64,000 nucleotides of DNA, taken from contig JAJHZJ010000531.1 in NCBI GenBank assembly GCA_023548195.1, positions 2,590,802 through 2,654,801 of the forward strand. Reading direction: 5' to 3'. Every line of letters starts with the position of its first letter. Position 1 is the first letter of the stretch. The position numbers were made by a program, and so were the translations under genes. This document shows positions 43,815 to 55,261 of the stretch, one piece after another. The stretch is from Bettongia penicillata ogilbyi (Eukaryota > Chordata > Mammalia > Diprotodontia > Potoroidae). Below the pieces are notes generated by a model. It saw only the letters and a program-made list of their open reading frames with translations, ran no database searches and had not been told where the DNA came from.

Positions 43815-44035
43815 AAAATGAACCTAAAGTCTAGAATACTGCAGTTCAAATCTTGTCTCAGATTTGCTATGTGAACTAGAGCAAAAAAAAAAAAAAACAA
43901 AAAAACCTCTTAGCCTCAGTTTCCTCATCTGTTAAATAAGAATAATTAACATTTATCACACAGGTTTATGCCAATCAAATGTAACAACTTATCAAAAACA
44001 TTCTGCAAATCTTAAAGCATTACAAATTACCACAA
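43815..44035 (+). repeat. MIR SINE with internal poly-A
   Basis: 'actgcagttcaaatcttgtc', 'gctatgtgaactagagc' then an A-run (43883-43896), 'cttagcctcagtttcctcat', 'attctgcaaatcttaaagca'. Confidence 0.65.
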
Positions 44036-44095
44036 TTATTAAAATTATCATCATTATCATTATCATATTATTATCATTATCATCATTATTTATTG
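44036..44095. repeat. (ATC/ATT)n microsatellite
   Basis: Imperfect ATTATC trinucleotide/hexanucleotide array. Confidence 0.85.
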
Positions 44096-45468
44096 CCTAT
44101 TATAAACTATCCCCGATGACTCTGATTAATATGTTTCAGGAATACTTCAAGATTCATCTTCTGGAATATTTGTCCTGGGCTATCATGGATTGATTTGAAG
44201 CATTTCAAAAGGCTGGGCAGAGAAATAAATCTTTTTTCCTAGGCTAAAACTTTCCTATTCTAACAAATGTCCAACTATAACTGGGCCCTCTCATTCACTA
44301 AAGTTAGGTAATTACTTTCTTATTTTCTTATTATCATAATACTTGTCTTATAAGTATTCAATTAATGATTAATTTATTGTATTGATTGATGCAACTCAGG
44401 GAGCAGCATTCCTATTGCTTCTTTTTTATTAATTTTCTTCCCAAAAAAATGTTTTTTTAAAAAAAAGTTTTTGATGTTCTCATAAGTCTTTGCTTCTTTT
44501 TATCTTATAATACACACATTAAAAAAGGTCTTAATACTCTTTTTGGACCTTAGCACTCTGGGATATAGAAGATATGTGATGGTAGAAACCTTAGGAAACT
44601 ACAATTTATGACTGTGTAGTGAGAATGCTTAGCTAACAATGAGAAAAAGATAGAACTCTAAATCTCATAAATGGTGACCTGGATGCTCACCAAGTTGAAC
44701 CTGCCTCTAGAGGCTCTTGGATCACTAACTAACCTGAGATATAGCTAGTGACTAAATCCCTCTACGTGATGCCTCTCTACCCAGATGTACCTCTGATTAC
44801 TCATTTAAAACATTTCTATTAAATATAGTTGAAAAAGGTATAAGGCTGGCTAGTACAGTCAAGCCAGACCACACAGGATGCTTCACTCTGGGAAGGTCAG
44901 TGTGGTACAAGACCTTGTGTTTAAGTATTGAAAGTTCAGAAATACTTTAATCAAATCACTTAGTGATGAGTAGGCTCTGGGAAGGTGATTCATATTTACT
45001 TAAAAGATATTGATTTTTAAAACAAAATGATATTTTATTTATAAATAGATTACTTTCTGCTTATTACATTTTAAATTGGCTACAGCATAATAATATCAAG
45101 AAGCACACCTTAATCTCATTATAAACTATTTCTAAATCATAATACAGGTTGACATTTCTGAGATTTCCTCACAACAGGTCATTCCATTCACGGCTGGGAT
45201 TTCCTTATTAGCTTCAAGTATCTTCTTTCTCCAGGTCTTGTTCCTGAATTTAAGGCATCCATCTGATATCTTAGCCTTTTGTCCAACTAATATTACTTTT
45301 TCTGATTCGTTGTTCTTTAACTATATACATTTTAATCTAAAACTTCTAGTCTCATATAGTGATGGATATTTAATCAGTCTCAGACAGTTTGTCAAAACCT
45401 TTTTTTATTAAACACCTAACCACCATGTATGCATGAAACTATGAATCTCAGTGTTTGGAAACTGATGG
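44096..45468. other. Unassigned 1.4 kb
   Basis: AT-rich, no repeat or gene recognised. Confidence 0.4.
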
Positions 45469-45469
45469 A

Positions 45470-45597
45470 GATATTAACTTAGAAGACCTGGATTCAGATC
45501 CCTACTCTGTCACTTACAAATATGTGACATTAAGCATGTCATTTAAGCATTCTTATCTTCAGTTTCCTCACCCATAAGATAAAAATCATGGACTAGA
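45470..45597 (+). repeat. MIR SINE fragment
   Basis: 'agaagacctggattcagatc', 'gtcatttaagcattcttatc', 'agtttcctcacccataagat'. Confidence 0.7.
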
Positions 45598-45800
45598 TCT
45601 ATGATGTCAAACTCAAATAAAACTGGGGGCCAGGAAACCATATATAAGGATCCCTGCACTGTACATGGATTTAGAAAAACCCCACATGTAGATATGTTCC
45701 CTTGTATTGATTTGCTTTATTAAATATTTCCCAGTTACATTTTAATCTGGTTGTGACTATACTTGGAAATGTTATGGCCCATGTGTTTGACTAGATAACG
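45598..45800. mobile_element. hAT-type MITE, same family as 33627-33946
   Basis: Ends 'ctatgatgtcaaactcaaat' and 'cccatgtgtttgactagat' are inverted. The interior 'ttatt', 'ttaaatatttcccagttaca' and 'ttttaatctggttgtgact' matches the longer form of the family. Confidence 0.6.
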
Positions 45801-46009
45801 TCTTCTAGATTGATATTCTGTGATCCTGTATGCCCATCTCTACACAGTAGCAGCAAAAATAGCAAATTAGTACTTTTGGTAGAAGAGGTCTTTGACTTTT
45901 TTTTAAATAATGAAAAAAAATTTGCTGTAGTGGTCCCAATTCCCTGAGGCTTTGAATAAGTCGTAGAACCTGGGTTAACAATCCACTCAGTGCCTATGTA
46001 AACATAATA

Positions 46010-46200
46010 GGTGGTTATGTAAATATGGTGCTTCTACCAAGCCTTGGCTTGGTAATGCATTTAATTGCTTTTAAATAAATTCATGAAAATAATTTCTAGA
46101 TGCTCTTTATTTCAATGTGGTTATTAAGAATCTAAACTATTCTTAATACCTGAGTACCATATTTGCATAGTGATTATCTATGTTTACACAACAAATCTTA
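46010..46200. promoter_or_regulatory. Candidate conserved non-coding element
   Basis: Repeat-free. Contains an octamer ATTTGCAT (46161-46168), a forkhead-like TGTTTACA (46181-46188), 'ttatgtaaatatgg' and several TAAT cores. An inverted 'aagccttggctt' occurs at 46039. Inference only. Confidence 0.3.
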
Positions 46201-46490
46201 GAGAAAAAATCTTTCAACCCTCAGAAGTACAGGCAATATCCATCAGTCATTTCCCCCTTTTATGAATGATTTTGGAAAGCTTCATTTTAATTCTTAAGCA
46301 GTGATCAGAGTACTTGCTGAAGGACTTTGAACCACAGGATTAAGAGTTTAAAATTAACATAAAACAATTTGGAATCTCTGTGAATGTAAGAGAAGCAGGG
46401 AGATGATTGAAAGGACACCTGGAGATTCTGTTTCTTACTATTATGTAGCAGATAGCTCAGAGAAGCTGGCAGCTGGAAAGTCACCTAGGA

Positions 46491-46584
46491 CAGTTGCGTC
46501 CAGCTCAAATAGATGAGGATCTCTGCAGGCTGCATATTGACTTAGAAAATCACAAATTTATAAACTGTGAATTTGACCCCTCTC
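46491..46584. mobile_element. Short deletion copy of the 33.6-kb hAT MITE
   Basis: 'ctgcatattgacttagaaaa' plus a right end 'gtgaatttgacccctct'. Near-identical 8-mers flank it (ACCTAGGA 46483-46490, ATCTAGGA 46585-46592), as expected for hAT. Confidence 0.6.
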
Positions 46585-46744
46585 ATCTAGGAGATGATTG
46601 CATTTGTCCAAAGAGTTAGAAAAAAACAGATGTGCAAGTAACTCAGAAAGTCAACATTATTGCAGCTGGACATCAGCATTCTTAGATTTCATAAGACCAT
46701 CTTTTAAAGTTAGTTTTACATGTACCATATAAATGTCAAAGAGG

Positions 46745-47275
46745 TAGCATATAGTTTTATACCCAAAGACATCCCAAAACAGGGAAAATGACCTGGTTTT
46801 ATAAATATATTTATAACAACTCTTTGTGGTGGCTAAGAATTGGAAATAAAAAGGATGCCCATCAGTTGTGGAATGGCTAAACAAGTTGTGGTCCATGATA
46901 GTAATGGAATATTACTGTATCATAAGAAATGACAACCAAAAAAAAATTTCAAAAAAACTTGGAAAACTTACATGAACTGGTGCAAAGTGAAGTGGACAGA
47001 ACCAAGAGAATGTTCTACACAGTAACACCAATATTGTTCAATGAGGAACTGTGAATGACCTAGCTATTCTCAGCAACACATGATTTAAGACAATCCCAAA
47101 GGACTAATGACGAAGCATCCTATCCACCTCCAGAGAAAGAACTGATATTGTTTGAATACAGACTGAAGCATGCTATTTTTCACTTTCTTTTTTTCTTTTA
47201 TTCAAGTCTTTTTGTATGAAATGACTAATATAGAAATGTTTTACATAATTGCATATGTATAATCTATTTCTGAAA
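46745..47275 (+). mobile_element. L1 3'-terminal fragment
   Basis: 'gaattggaaataaaaaggat', 'gtggaatggctaaacaagtt', 'agaaagaactgatattgttt' and 'aatgactaatatagaaatgt'. 5'-truncated. Confidence 0.75.
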
Positions 47276-47329
47276 GAGCATCTTTTTCTGTGCTAATGAA
47301 ATGACAGACCCAATTCCTATTCCATATAA

Positions 47330-47590
47330 GTATAAGGAAGTTGGTAATATGACACCCATTAAGCAGATTTTTAAGTGCACTATTGCCACTCTAGATCCCA
47401 GGCTTTGAGCCTTACTTTAGGGTGGAATTTGGTAAACTGTTCTTGGTAATAATGTTATGCACCAAGTGTGTGCTTAATTAAAATATGCTGCTTGATTTAA
47501 AATATGAATATCAACTTATTATTGTGAATTTTTTAATGTCATAATACCCATTTAAATCATTAGAGAACTATTAGGATGTAGATGTTGCCA
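47330..47590. promoter_or_regulatory. Candidate conserved non-coding element
   Basis: Repeat-free AT-rich block with 'gtgcttaattaaaatatgct' and 'cccatttaaatcattagaga' (TAAT/ATTA cores). Inference from texture only. Confidence 0.25.
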
Positions 47591-48115
47591 AACCAGGCCT
47601 GAGAAAAGAGGAGTACCATCGCCTATCTCTTGTAATGTTCTATAAATCTAATAAACTTATGTTGCTGAAAGCTGCAGAGCATTACTACCCAAAGAGATGC
47701 CTTCATTCCAGGGGAAAGGATTCCTCACCCTCACTGTGTTCTTTCTCTAAGGCAATGTGGTAAGTACAGAAGGAAATTTTAGTCATTAAAGGGCAGAAAA
47801 TGCCATAATTGTGCACTTACTAGTGAATCAATGAATATTCAACAGTCGTACCTAGGTGACCTAGCAAAAGCATTAGGTGATTGCCTTCTTGGGGGGAAGG
47901 TGTCACCTAGAAGGGCAGACTTCTTCAACTTCATCTACATTCCTTGTCTGTTCTTTCACACTCAAAATTGATTTTAAGATGCTTTCCCCTTTATTAGCTG
48001 CTAACTATTACCTGGTTTGTTCTTTTTTTTTTTTCTGAGCTAATTCTACTCCTTAAGGTGACATGAAGAGTATTCTTCTGTTTTAGGTGTATTCTCAACT
48101 GAATTTTAATAGTGT
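47591..48115. other. Unassigned sequence
   Basis: A T-run at 48024-48035; nothing else recognised. Confidence 0.35.
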
Positions 48116-48204
48116 TGACTGGAGGCAGTTAGGTGGTACAAAAGATAAAGTGCTAGACCTAGAGTTTTCAGGAAGACCTAAGTTCTAATCTAGCCTCAAG
48201 CATT

Positions 48205-48450
48205 TGTTGTCTGTGTTAGTCCTTCGTTTTTGAAGAAGACCTTGACATCAGAGAAATGACCACATAACTGGCACTTGATTTTGTTTTGAGTGAGGGAGGG
48301 CTGTGCAAGGTCGCCAGCCTCACTTTCTCCTCCTGAGCCATCTGGGTCAAGTGATCATATATTCATCAGGATGACTGGAGATGGCCCAGGGTGCAAAGGG
48401 AGACATTGGCCTTTTTAGGTTGGCATTTTCAGATACTCACTTAGAGGGAG
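48205..48450 (-). repeat. RTE-like SINE/LINE tail, copy 3
   Basis: 'gttagtccttcgtttttgaa', 'gagtgagggagggctgtgca', 'gccagcctcactttctcctc' and 'ttcatcaggatgactggaga', as in 40920-41100, but it continues past the junction with 'agggagacattggccttttt' instead of the SINE head. So it is the LINE-side sequence or a longer variant. Confidence 0.65.
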
Positions 48451-48652
48451 GTAATAGTCATTGAGTGACTAGGCCTCTTTTTAAAGAATGGTCCTTTTAA
48501 TGAACAAAAGACAAAATAACAAAATCAACAGAAACTGTTACTAATGATAATCACTGTAAACCAGCCATTAAGTAGAATTTGGGTAGGCACCCTAACATTT
48601 GTTGTCCAGCCTGTGGCCTTCAGAGTGCATTGGGTTTAAGGTTTTGCAAACA

Positions 48653-48705
48653 GGAAGGAAGGAAGGGAAGAAGGAAAAAAGGAAGGAGGGAAGGAAGGAA
48701 GGAAT
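48653..48705. repeat. (GGAA)n polypurine microsatellite
   Basis: GGAA/GGGA units; multi-GGAA arrays are known ETS-factor binding platforms. Confidence 0.9.
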
Positions 48706-48821
48706 ATCTAACCAATAAACCCCAAAGCCCCAAAGGAAGGGGAGAGGGAGACAGAAAGGAGAGGATGAGCTGGGTTATTCAGCTAGCTGGATCCCCACTC
48801 AGGCAGCTCAATCTACTCACA

Positions 48822-48890
48822 GCCTGTGTGCATCCTTCATTTTCGAAGACCATGACATCAGAGAAATGATGATATGACTTGCACTTACTC
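48822..48890 (-). repeat. RTE-like tail, truncated copy 4
   Basis: 'catccttcattttcgaagac', 'catgacatcagagaaatgat', 'gatatgacttgcactta' repeats the start of 48205 and 40925. Confidence 0.65.
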
Positions 48891-49095
48891 TTAGGAGTAG
48901 ACCCGAGTGGGGCATTTACTGTAGGATATTTGGCAAATCACTATATTTCTGTTTGCCTCAGTTTCTACTACTGTAAAATGGGAATAAGAACACCTTTCTT
49001 CTAGGGTTGTTGTAAAAAACACACTGAGCTAACTTTTGTAAGGTACTTGCCACATTTAAGAGCACTATACAAATGTTAGCTAGCTTATTGCTGCT

Positions 49096-49880
49096 GCTGG
49101 TAATTGTATCGTTATTTCCTCAGGAATTGAAATTTCTAAGTATTCTAAACTTTTGCTCCACTGAGAGTCTTGGAAATGATATTTGAGTCTTCAGCATACG
49201 TTGAAGTGTTGGTCACATGTTATCACTGGACAAAGATAACCTGAGCAATTAAAATGCACTGATAATATAAAATCCTGTTTCAAGCATGAGATTTGTAAAA
49301 ATCTCTTCTCTAGTGAACCTGTTAATCAGCTGTATTGACTTGAAAGAGAAGAGAATCTGACCAGAGAAGGCATGATTTATTGGGAAAATGGAGACAAAAG
49401 GAAATACTGGAAGTCATCATAAGGAAGTTGAATAAAATCCATTTTTAGGGGGAGTAAGGCAAGGGGAGAAATGAATAGGTACAATATTATGACTGAAAGG
49501 AGAGAGTTCAAACTCATGGAAGTGGCACAATTATGAGTAGTGGTGAAACCTAAGACAATCTCTGTGTGTGGAGTAAGATATGAGAGTTGAGGAAGTTGAT
49601 AAAGTGGTTAGAAAAGAGGGTATGTCTGTTGAAGTCCCTGGGTATGATGGCTCTGGTTGGGATGAGGAAGCATTGAATTCCTTGAGAAAGGAAGAAGAGT
49701 GACTCAGAGACAGGTATATTATAGTAAAAATGATCTAGGTAAGAGAGACAAATAGATCCAACCTTGAAAGGATGAGAAATTATAGAATGGCAATGGCAGA
49801 AGGTGATTCTGAAAATTCCAATGGGAACCAAGCTAGTCACATCTTCCTCCTGGCCCAGTGTGTCAGAGATAAGAGACAGG
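49096..49880. other. Unassigned; 49440-49830 may be the inner part of the ancient repeat
   Basis: Purine-rich text such as 'gtggttagaaaagagggtat' resembles extended copies of that repeat but could not be aligned. Confidence 0.3.
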
Positions 49881-49884
49881 ACAA

Positions 49885-49985
49885 TGAACAAGCATTTATT
49901 AAGCACCTACATTGTGTCATGTGCTGAGAATACAAAAAATAAAACAGTCATTGTCTCAAGGATTTTGTATTACCAGGACACTTAC
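49885..49985 (+). repeat. Ancient interspersed repeat, front part
   Basis: 'caagcatttattaagcacct', 'tgtgctgagaatacaaaaaa', 'tcattgtctcaaggattttg'. Confidence 0.7.
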
Positions 49986-51000
49986 ATAGAGTGTCATCTG
50001 GAAAGAGCCATCAACACTGGAAGATGGGAAGAGTATGCAATGGAGACATGGGGGAGATTTTGTGAGTGTAGACTTCTTACCACCAAGTGCAATGTGATTA
50101 TTTGGAAGTAATCTCTAATGAAACTCACAGCCCAAAGCCCTAGCCAATCTAATTCAGTCTCTATCACTAGACCATACAAGAGATACATAAATACAAGATC
50201 AAAAGCACTTAAGAATGAAACAATGTAACTAATTAGAAAATAAATCAAGTCATAAAAGGACCCATATACAAAGGGGACATCTCCAATACCTCCAGGGGAA
50301 TTAAAATCAAATTCCCTTTTAATTACTCTGACTCCCCAGCTTATTAGGGGGAGTCAGAGAAATCATTCCAGAATTTATAGCCCATTTGTAAGTAATTAAA
50401 GTGTTATGCCACCTTCCTCTTGGAATTTCTCCTCCACCCTTACCCCCAAAGAATTTCTAGGGAGGCTTTGTGAACTGCTGAGACTTCTTGCCTTAGCTCT
50501 CTAGTCACTGAGTCCCATCATAATACCAAAGTTCATGAACTCCACCATCATACCAGTCCATAAGGGCCACTTCTGTCTTCTTTTGTTATTAAGGGCCCTT
50601 GCTCACCTCTGCATTACTGTTGACTTGACCTGTTCCAGCTATACCTTTCCAATTTTACCACCTTCTTTTTAAACTTCCCACTTTGTACAAAATACTTTAT
50701 GAATTAGAATTGTCTGATGATGTCAACAAGAGATGATAAGATGAACAGCCTTCTGGGGAATGCAGTCCAGTGACTCTTTCTAATAGTAGAAGGGGTATTT
50801 TGGATTGTGCAAAGGAATGGGAGGGCAAAAGAAGGTATGGTCTGTGAATGGGATGGGGGTAAGTGAAAAGCAGCTGAGGAGAGGTTTGTCTTCTCAACAA
50901 ATGGCACCTCTGAATCGCAGAGATAAGGAGAGTTATGCTTCTGAACTATAGGAAGAGTTCATCAATTTCAAGTAAAGTGGAAAGTTTTAATTCTGCTTGG
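49986..51000. other. Unassigned 1 kb
   Basis: No recognised repeat; two overlapping minus frames near 50700-50907 are shadows of purine-rich DNA. Confidence 0.4.
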
Positions 51001-51631
51001 TTTTTGTAGTTTTTGACATTTTCAACAACCTCCTCCAGAAAACTCTCTTCTCTTGATTTCTATAAAACTTCTCGGTCTTGAATCTACAGATACCAATTCA
51101 TCATCTGTTTTTCAGTCTCCTTTGCCTGATCATTATTCATCTCATAACCCTTTAAAATGCATTTCCTCTTGGACTCTTTCCTTGTTACTGCAATTTCTCC
51201 CCTGAGAATCATATCTGCATTTAGGGGTACAAAGACTATCTCTACGCAGATGACTCCTAAATCTGTACATCCAACCTTAATTCCTCTCCTGAACTCTAGT
51301 TCTGATTTGGCAACCGCCTGCTAGAATTTTGAACAGGATATCCTAGGGGCACCACCAGGTCAGTTTGTCCAAAATGGAAGTCACCATCTTAAATACTCCT
51401 AAATCTGTGCCGCTTGTAAAACTTCCTGTTTCTGCTCAGTCTCTACCCTAAATTCTTAATCTCATTGCCACCCTCGATTCTTTCTTCTCCTTTAGTTTCT
51501 ATATTCAGTAAGTCACCAACTGTTGTCAAATATATATCCACAATAAATCTAACATGTATCTCATTCCATCCACTGATACAGCAGATTACCTAGAGGTCAT
51601 AATTACCTTTTACCTGGAGTATTAAATGCAC

Positions 51632-51715
51632 TTTCTTCCTTTCTGCTTCCAGAGCTTAGCAAAGTGCTTGACACATAGCAGGTGCTTAATAAATGTTTAT
51701 TGACTGACTGATTCC
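51632..51715 (+). repeat. MIR-type SINE tail nested in L2
   Basis: 'ttagcaaagtgcttgacaca', 'gcaggtgcttaataaatgtt' and 'tattgactgactgatt'. Confidence 0.7.
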
Positions 51716-51897
51716 AGATTATTCCCTTCTTTCTCCAACAAGTCTTCTATACAATTGCCAAAATCATTTACTATAGCATAGGTCTGACTGTGTCTCTTTT
51801 CTGCTCAATAGTCTCTAGGACAAGAGGTGGTTTCTTCCTCCTGGTATTGAAATACCTCCATAATCTGGCTCCAAAGCACTTTGGAAACCAAACTCCT

Positions 51898-52022
51898 GAA
51901 GTATGCTATTTTTCACTTGCTTTTTTTTTCTTTTATTCAAGTCTTCTGGTATAAAATGACTAATATGGAAATATTTTTACATAATTGCAAATGTACAACC
52001 TATATCTGATTGCTTGTCATCT
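51898..52022 (+). mobile_element. L1 3' tip nested in L2
   Basis: 'gaagtatgctatttttcact', 'taaaatgactaatatggaaa', 'acctatatctgattgcttgt'; same order as 47165-47275. Confidence 0.65.
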
Positions 52023-52190
52023 TTATTTCATATTATTTTTTATGTACTCTATGTTCTGGTCATGCAAAACTGTTGGCTTTTCCCTGGACTAGTCATTCCA
52101 TCTACTACTTCTGTGCTCTTTCTCAGGATGTCTCTCATTCCTAGAATGCATTCACTACTACTCCCCTCTACCTTTTAGAAAACTGTAGTA

Positions 52191-52890
52191 ACCTAGCTCC
52201 ATCACCCAATGAAAAGAAGCAAGTTTCCAAGATAAGACTGCCCAGGATTTGTTAATCAGTGGATTTCTATTCACTCAAAATATAGCTCACATATCCTAAC
52301 CAATGTGTTGATAGTACACCACAGGACACAATTATTTTAAAACAAAGGCATCACCCTGGGAAAAGAAACAATTAATATCTCTTCTGTAAATCTATACTGA
52401 TCATTCTCATAGAGATCCCACCATCACTGGAAAGAGTAGAAGGGGCATGCATTTTTAGAACACATGTGGCCAGAATATATAAGCAGAAGTATGATGCTTC
52501 TAAGACTGGGCTAGGTTGATATCTTCTACTTACATTACCATTCTTCTCCCTCCCTCGTGTCCTTCATGCACATTGTCTCTGCCAGATGCTACTCCAAATA
52601 CGCAGAGACTGGCCCAGCTCCACTAAAAAGTCTCTGTGGGATGTTGTTCTGCTGGATACATACACTTCACTGGACACTTCCAGGTATGACCACCGAGAAA
52701 AGGCTGTAGAAATTTTCTGCACTAGTTCACTCTGGTTTAAGTTATTTTTTTTTTAGTTTCACCTCCTGGTCTATAGACTTGGGCCTCTATCTAAAACCTC
52801 CTTATTCTAGTTTAGCTGAGAATTCCCTATCTTAATCTCCAAAGATAAAACTACCCGTATCATCCATGTTGATGCTTCACTCTCAATAAA
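52191..52890. other. Unassigned sequence
   Basis: No repeat or gene recognised. Confidence 0.35.
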
Positions 52891-52894
52891 TTTC

Positions 52895-53560
52895 CAAGGA
52901 TTTTAGGGTTCAGGGCCCCCAAACCAAAACCACTTTTATTCTCCCATGTTCATGAGTGAAAGGTGGGGTGAGGAGGGGAAGCATGATAACAAAGCTAAGG
53001 TGGTTGGGGTGGGGAGGTGGCCTATCTTCCCACCCCTGTCAGTCAGTCATTCCTGCCTTTATTTTTTCGTAGCCCTTCTATCTGGGGGAAGGAAGAAAGA
53101 GCTAAAGCCCTCAAGAGATGTGTCCAGAGGCTCATCACAATGTCTGCTGGAAGATATAAATTTTCTGCCCTTCTTACCCTGGGAGAAGATGGAAAAAATA
53201 TTGAAAATGACTTAAAACTGGACAGTAAGAGATCTTACAAAATGTAGAGCTTGAGGACAGGGGAGGAGCTATGTTCTCTGGTAGGAGAGAGGACACTGGA
53301 GCAAGAGAAGGGGCTTAAAAGAAGCCCAGAACAGGCTGCCAAAAGGGATGGTTCTATTCTGTTGTGCACATATTGGCCAGAAACTTCCCTTCCTGAAAGA
53401 AGCAGCAGAAGCTCTGACTAGAACGGGAGGCAAGCACCAAACGGAATACCGTCAGCTGTGGAACCCACAATTCCAAAAAGCTTTCCCCAGACTCCCTCCT
53501 CTCTACTTCTTTTATCTGTTTAAATAAAGGTTTATTGTTGATGTTTCTTAACTACTCTAC
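52895..53560 (+). mobile_element. Possible LTR
   Basis: Relatively GC- and purine-rich block ending in 'tttaaataaaggtttattg' (AATAAA at 53523-53528), with 'gaaggggcttaaaagaagcc' upstream that might serve as a TATA-like box. Three overlapping open frames (52946-53247) have no domain. Could also be plain intergenic DNA. Confidence 0.25.
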
Positions 53561-53852
53561 ATTTCCTATTTTCTTATCCCTTACTAGTAATGGTAGTTTA
53601 TAAGGCAGATTCTTTTTATAAGCAAGTTTACCACAGTCTGTGGATATGTCATCACTCACAATTAGAGCATGTATGTGAGGATGGCTCTGAGGACTTTCTT
53701 CCGTTTCACAGAGCTAGAACCCTGCAATTCAGGCTAGGGAGGGGGCGGGCAGGCAATTGATCTAGAACTTAGTCTTCTGAATGATTTCACAAATCTCCTC
53801 ATATGCAGACTCTGTAAAGTTGAACTTGGGATTACTAAGAGTTCCCTTAGAA

Positions 53853-54026
53853 TTATGGTTCTTAACTTGGGGTTCATAGTTAGTTTTGTAAAATATTTTA
53901 TAGCTATTTTAAAATATTGATTTTCTTTTTAATACTGTGCATTTTCTCTAATGCATTTCAAAAACATTATTCTTAGAATGAACTCATAGGGTTCACCACA
54001 TTGCCAAAAAAGGTTAAGAACCCCTA
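53853..54026. mobile_element. hAT-type MITE with 8-bp target duplication
   Basis: Left end 'tatggttcttaacttggggt' and right end 'aaggttaagaacccct' are inverted repeats (GGTTCTTAAC). CCTTAGAA (53845-53852) and CCTTAGAG (54027-54034) flank it. 174 bp, no transposase. Confidence 0.7.
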
Positions 54027-54188
54027 CCTTAGAGGAAAGATCTTGTTGTCTTGAAGGGTGGAATTCACTTGGAGAATGAAGCTCCTTATGCCATTGAGGT
54101 TATGGCTCCATCTCCCTCTTCCTTGACCCAGGAGAAAGGGGAGCTAGAAAGGACAAAAAGAGAAAACCAACCCATTAGAAGGGACTTA

Positions 54189-54505
54189 ACCCTACCACTT
54201 TTTGTTTGGGAATGGGAAATCAGGAGAAAATGGAAGCCTTCCCTAAGCTCCAAAGTGGGCCCACAAAACTCTACCAGGTTTGGAGACCCCTTTGATTTAC
54301 TTGAAGGTAGCCTGGGCCAACCTCCTCTGTGAAGTCTTCCCGGATTCCCTCAGCTGTTAATGTTCTTTCTTCTCTCAAAATTACCTCATAGTCATATACA
54401 TATATATGTGTGTTTGTGTATGTACATATACACAATATATATACACACATACATGTATTTATATGTATGTATATATGGATGTGTGTATGTATATATGGAT
54501 GTGTT
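54189..54505 (+). repeat. Inverted repeat, left arm
   Basis: Core 54189-54400 is the reverse complement of 55761-55972 with 2 mismatches seen by eye (54230s and 54260). The match continues more loosely through the TA/TG microsatellite to about 54505. Not a repeat family seen elsewhere in the window. Confidence 0.85.
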
Positions 54506-54523
54506 TATGTATATATGTGTGTC

Positions 54524-54575
<52 letters not shown>

Positions 54576-54577
54576 GT
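54397..54577. repeat. TA/TG/CA compound microsatellite
   Basis: Alternating TATG, CATA and pure (TA)n at 54529-54575. The left part belongs to the inverted-repeat arm. Confidence 0.9.
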
Positions 54578-54587
54578 ATTTCCCCAA

Positions 54588-54710
54588 AGAGAATATAAGT
54601 TTCTTGAGACTAGAGATTGTTTTTGCTCCACCATCTAGGGGGGTGGTACTTTGCATACAGTAGGCACTCAGTATATGACTGTTGTATTGAACTGGTTGAA
54701 TGAAGGGATG
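54588..54710 (+). repeat. L2/MIR-type 3' tail inside the inverted-repeat loop
   Basis: 'agagaatataagtttcttga', 'tactttgcatacagtaggca', 'ctcagtatatgactgttg'. Confidence 0.7.
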
Positions 54711-54724
54711 AAATATTAAGATTA

Positions 54725-54875
54725 TTGAATTAGGGTTACTTCAGGCAGTGTGACATAAAACTGGGAACTAAAAGACTTGAATTCTAGTTTCAGTTCTGCC
54801 TCCAAATACCTACATAGCCACTTTGAGATATACTTTTATCATTTGTGAAATGGTGGTAATTAAACTAGTTCATTG
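54725..54875 (+). repeat. MIR SINE fragment inside the loop
   Basis: 'cttgaattctagtttcagtt', 'ctgcctccaaatacctacat', 'tatcatttgtgaaatggtgg'. Confidence 0.6.
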
Positions 54876-55261
54876 TTATAGAGGAAAGCAAATGTCAGTG
54901 TCTACTCCTTCTCCACAGCTCTTTTGAACCATAATTTCCAAAATCTAACATAAGTTTAAATTATTTCAAAAGACTTAAATATGACCTCAGTGTAGTTAAC
55001 AAGACAGTTCAGCAGAAGCACTCAAAGACCTCCAATATTCAACTTAAGCATTTTGACTCTCTGTCCATCACCACCTTCACAAGCTGTGAAGGTCATGAGA
55101 GCAGATGGTGTTCTCTCTACTTTGCTAAGGAGAAAATGAGTCACAGGAAATTAGAATGTTTTCATTCCAAATAACAAAAGAAAGTTGAGGCCATTATTGT
55201 AATTCATCTGCCAACACTGATGAGAACAGTCCACCATTTCTATTCCATACACCTATACTTC

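Larger units (their letters stand above)
48120..49095 (+). repeat. MIR SINE split by RTE-tailed SINE pieces
   Basis: Head 48120-48208 ('ggaggcagttaggtggtaca', 'aggaagacctaagttctaat') and remainder about 48930-49095 ('tttgcctcagtttctactac', 'ctagggttgttgtaaaaaac', 'gcactatacaaatgttagct'). The 0.7 kb between is inserted. Confidence 0.65.
51005..52190 (+). repeat. L2 LINE, long relic with two nested insertions
   Basis: 'tcagtctcctttgcctgatc', 'ctacgcagatgactcctaaa' (the Y-A-D-D-region codons), 'gcataggtctgactgtgtct', 'tacctccataatctggctcc' and 'tcattcctagaatgcattca' run in L2 order. Interrupted by a SINE tail (51632-51715) and an L1 tip (51898-52022). All frames broken. Confidence 0.7.

Noticed and set aside
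43541..43900. 119-codon minus frame
   Set aside because: Runs through the palindromic hAT MITE and a MIR poly-A run.
52946..53247. Two overlapping plus frames of 76-89 codons
   Set aside because: Different frames over the same purine-rich DNA without domains; more likely LTR or intergenic.
54360..54656. Several Y/I/M/H-rich frames on both strands
   Set aside because: All are translations of the TA/TG microsatellite.
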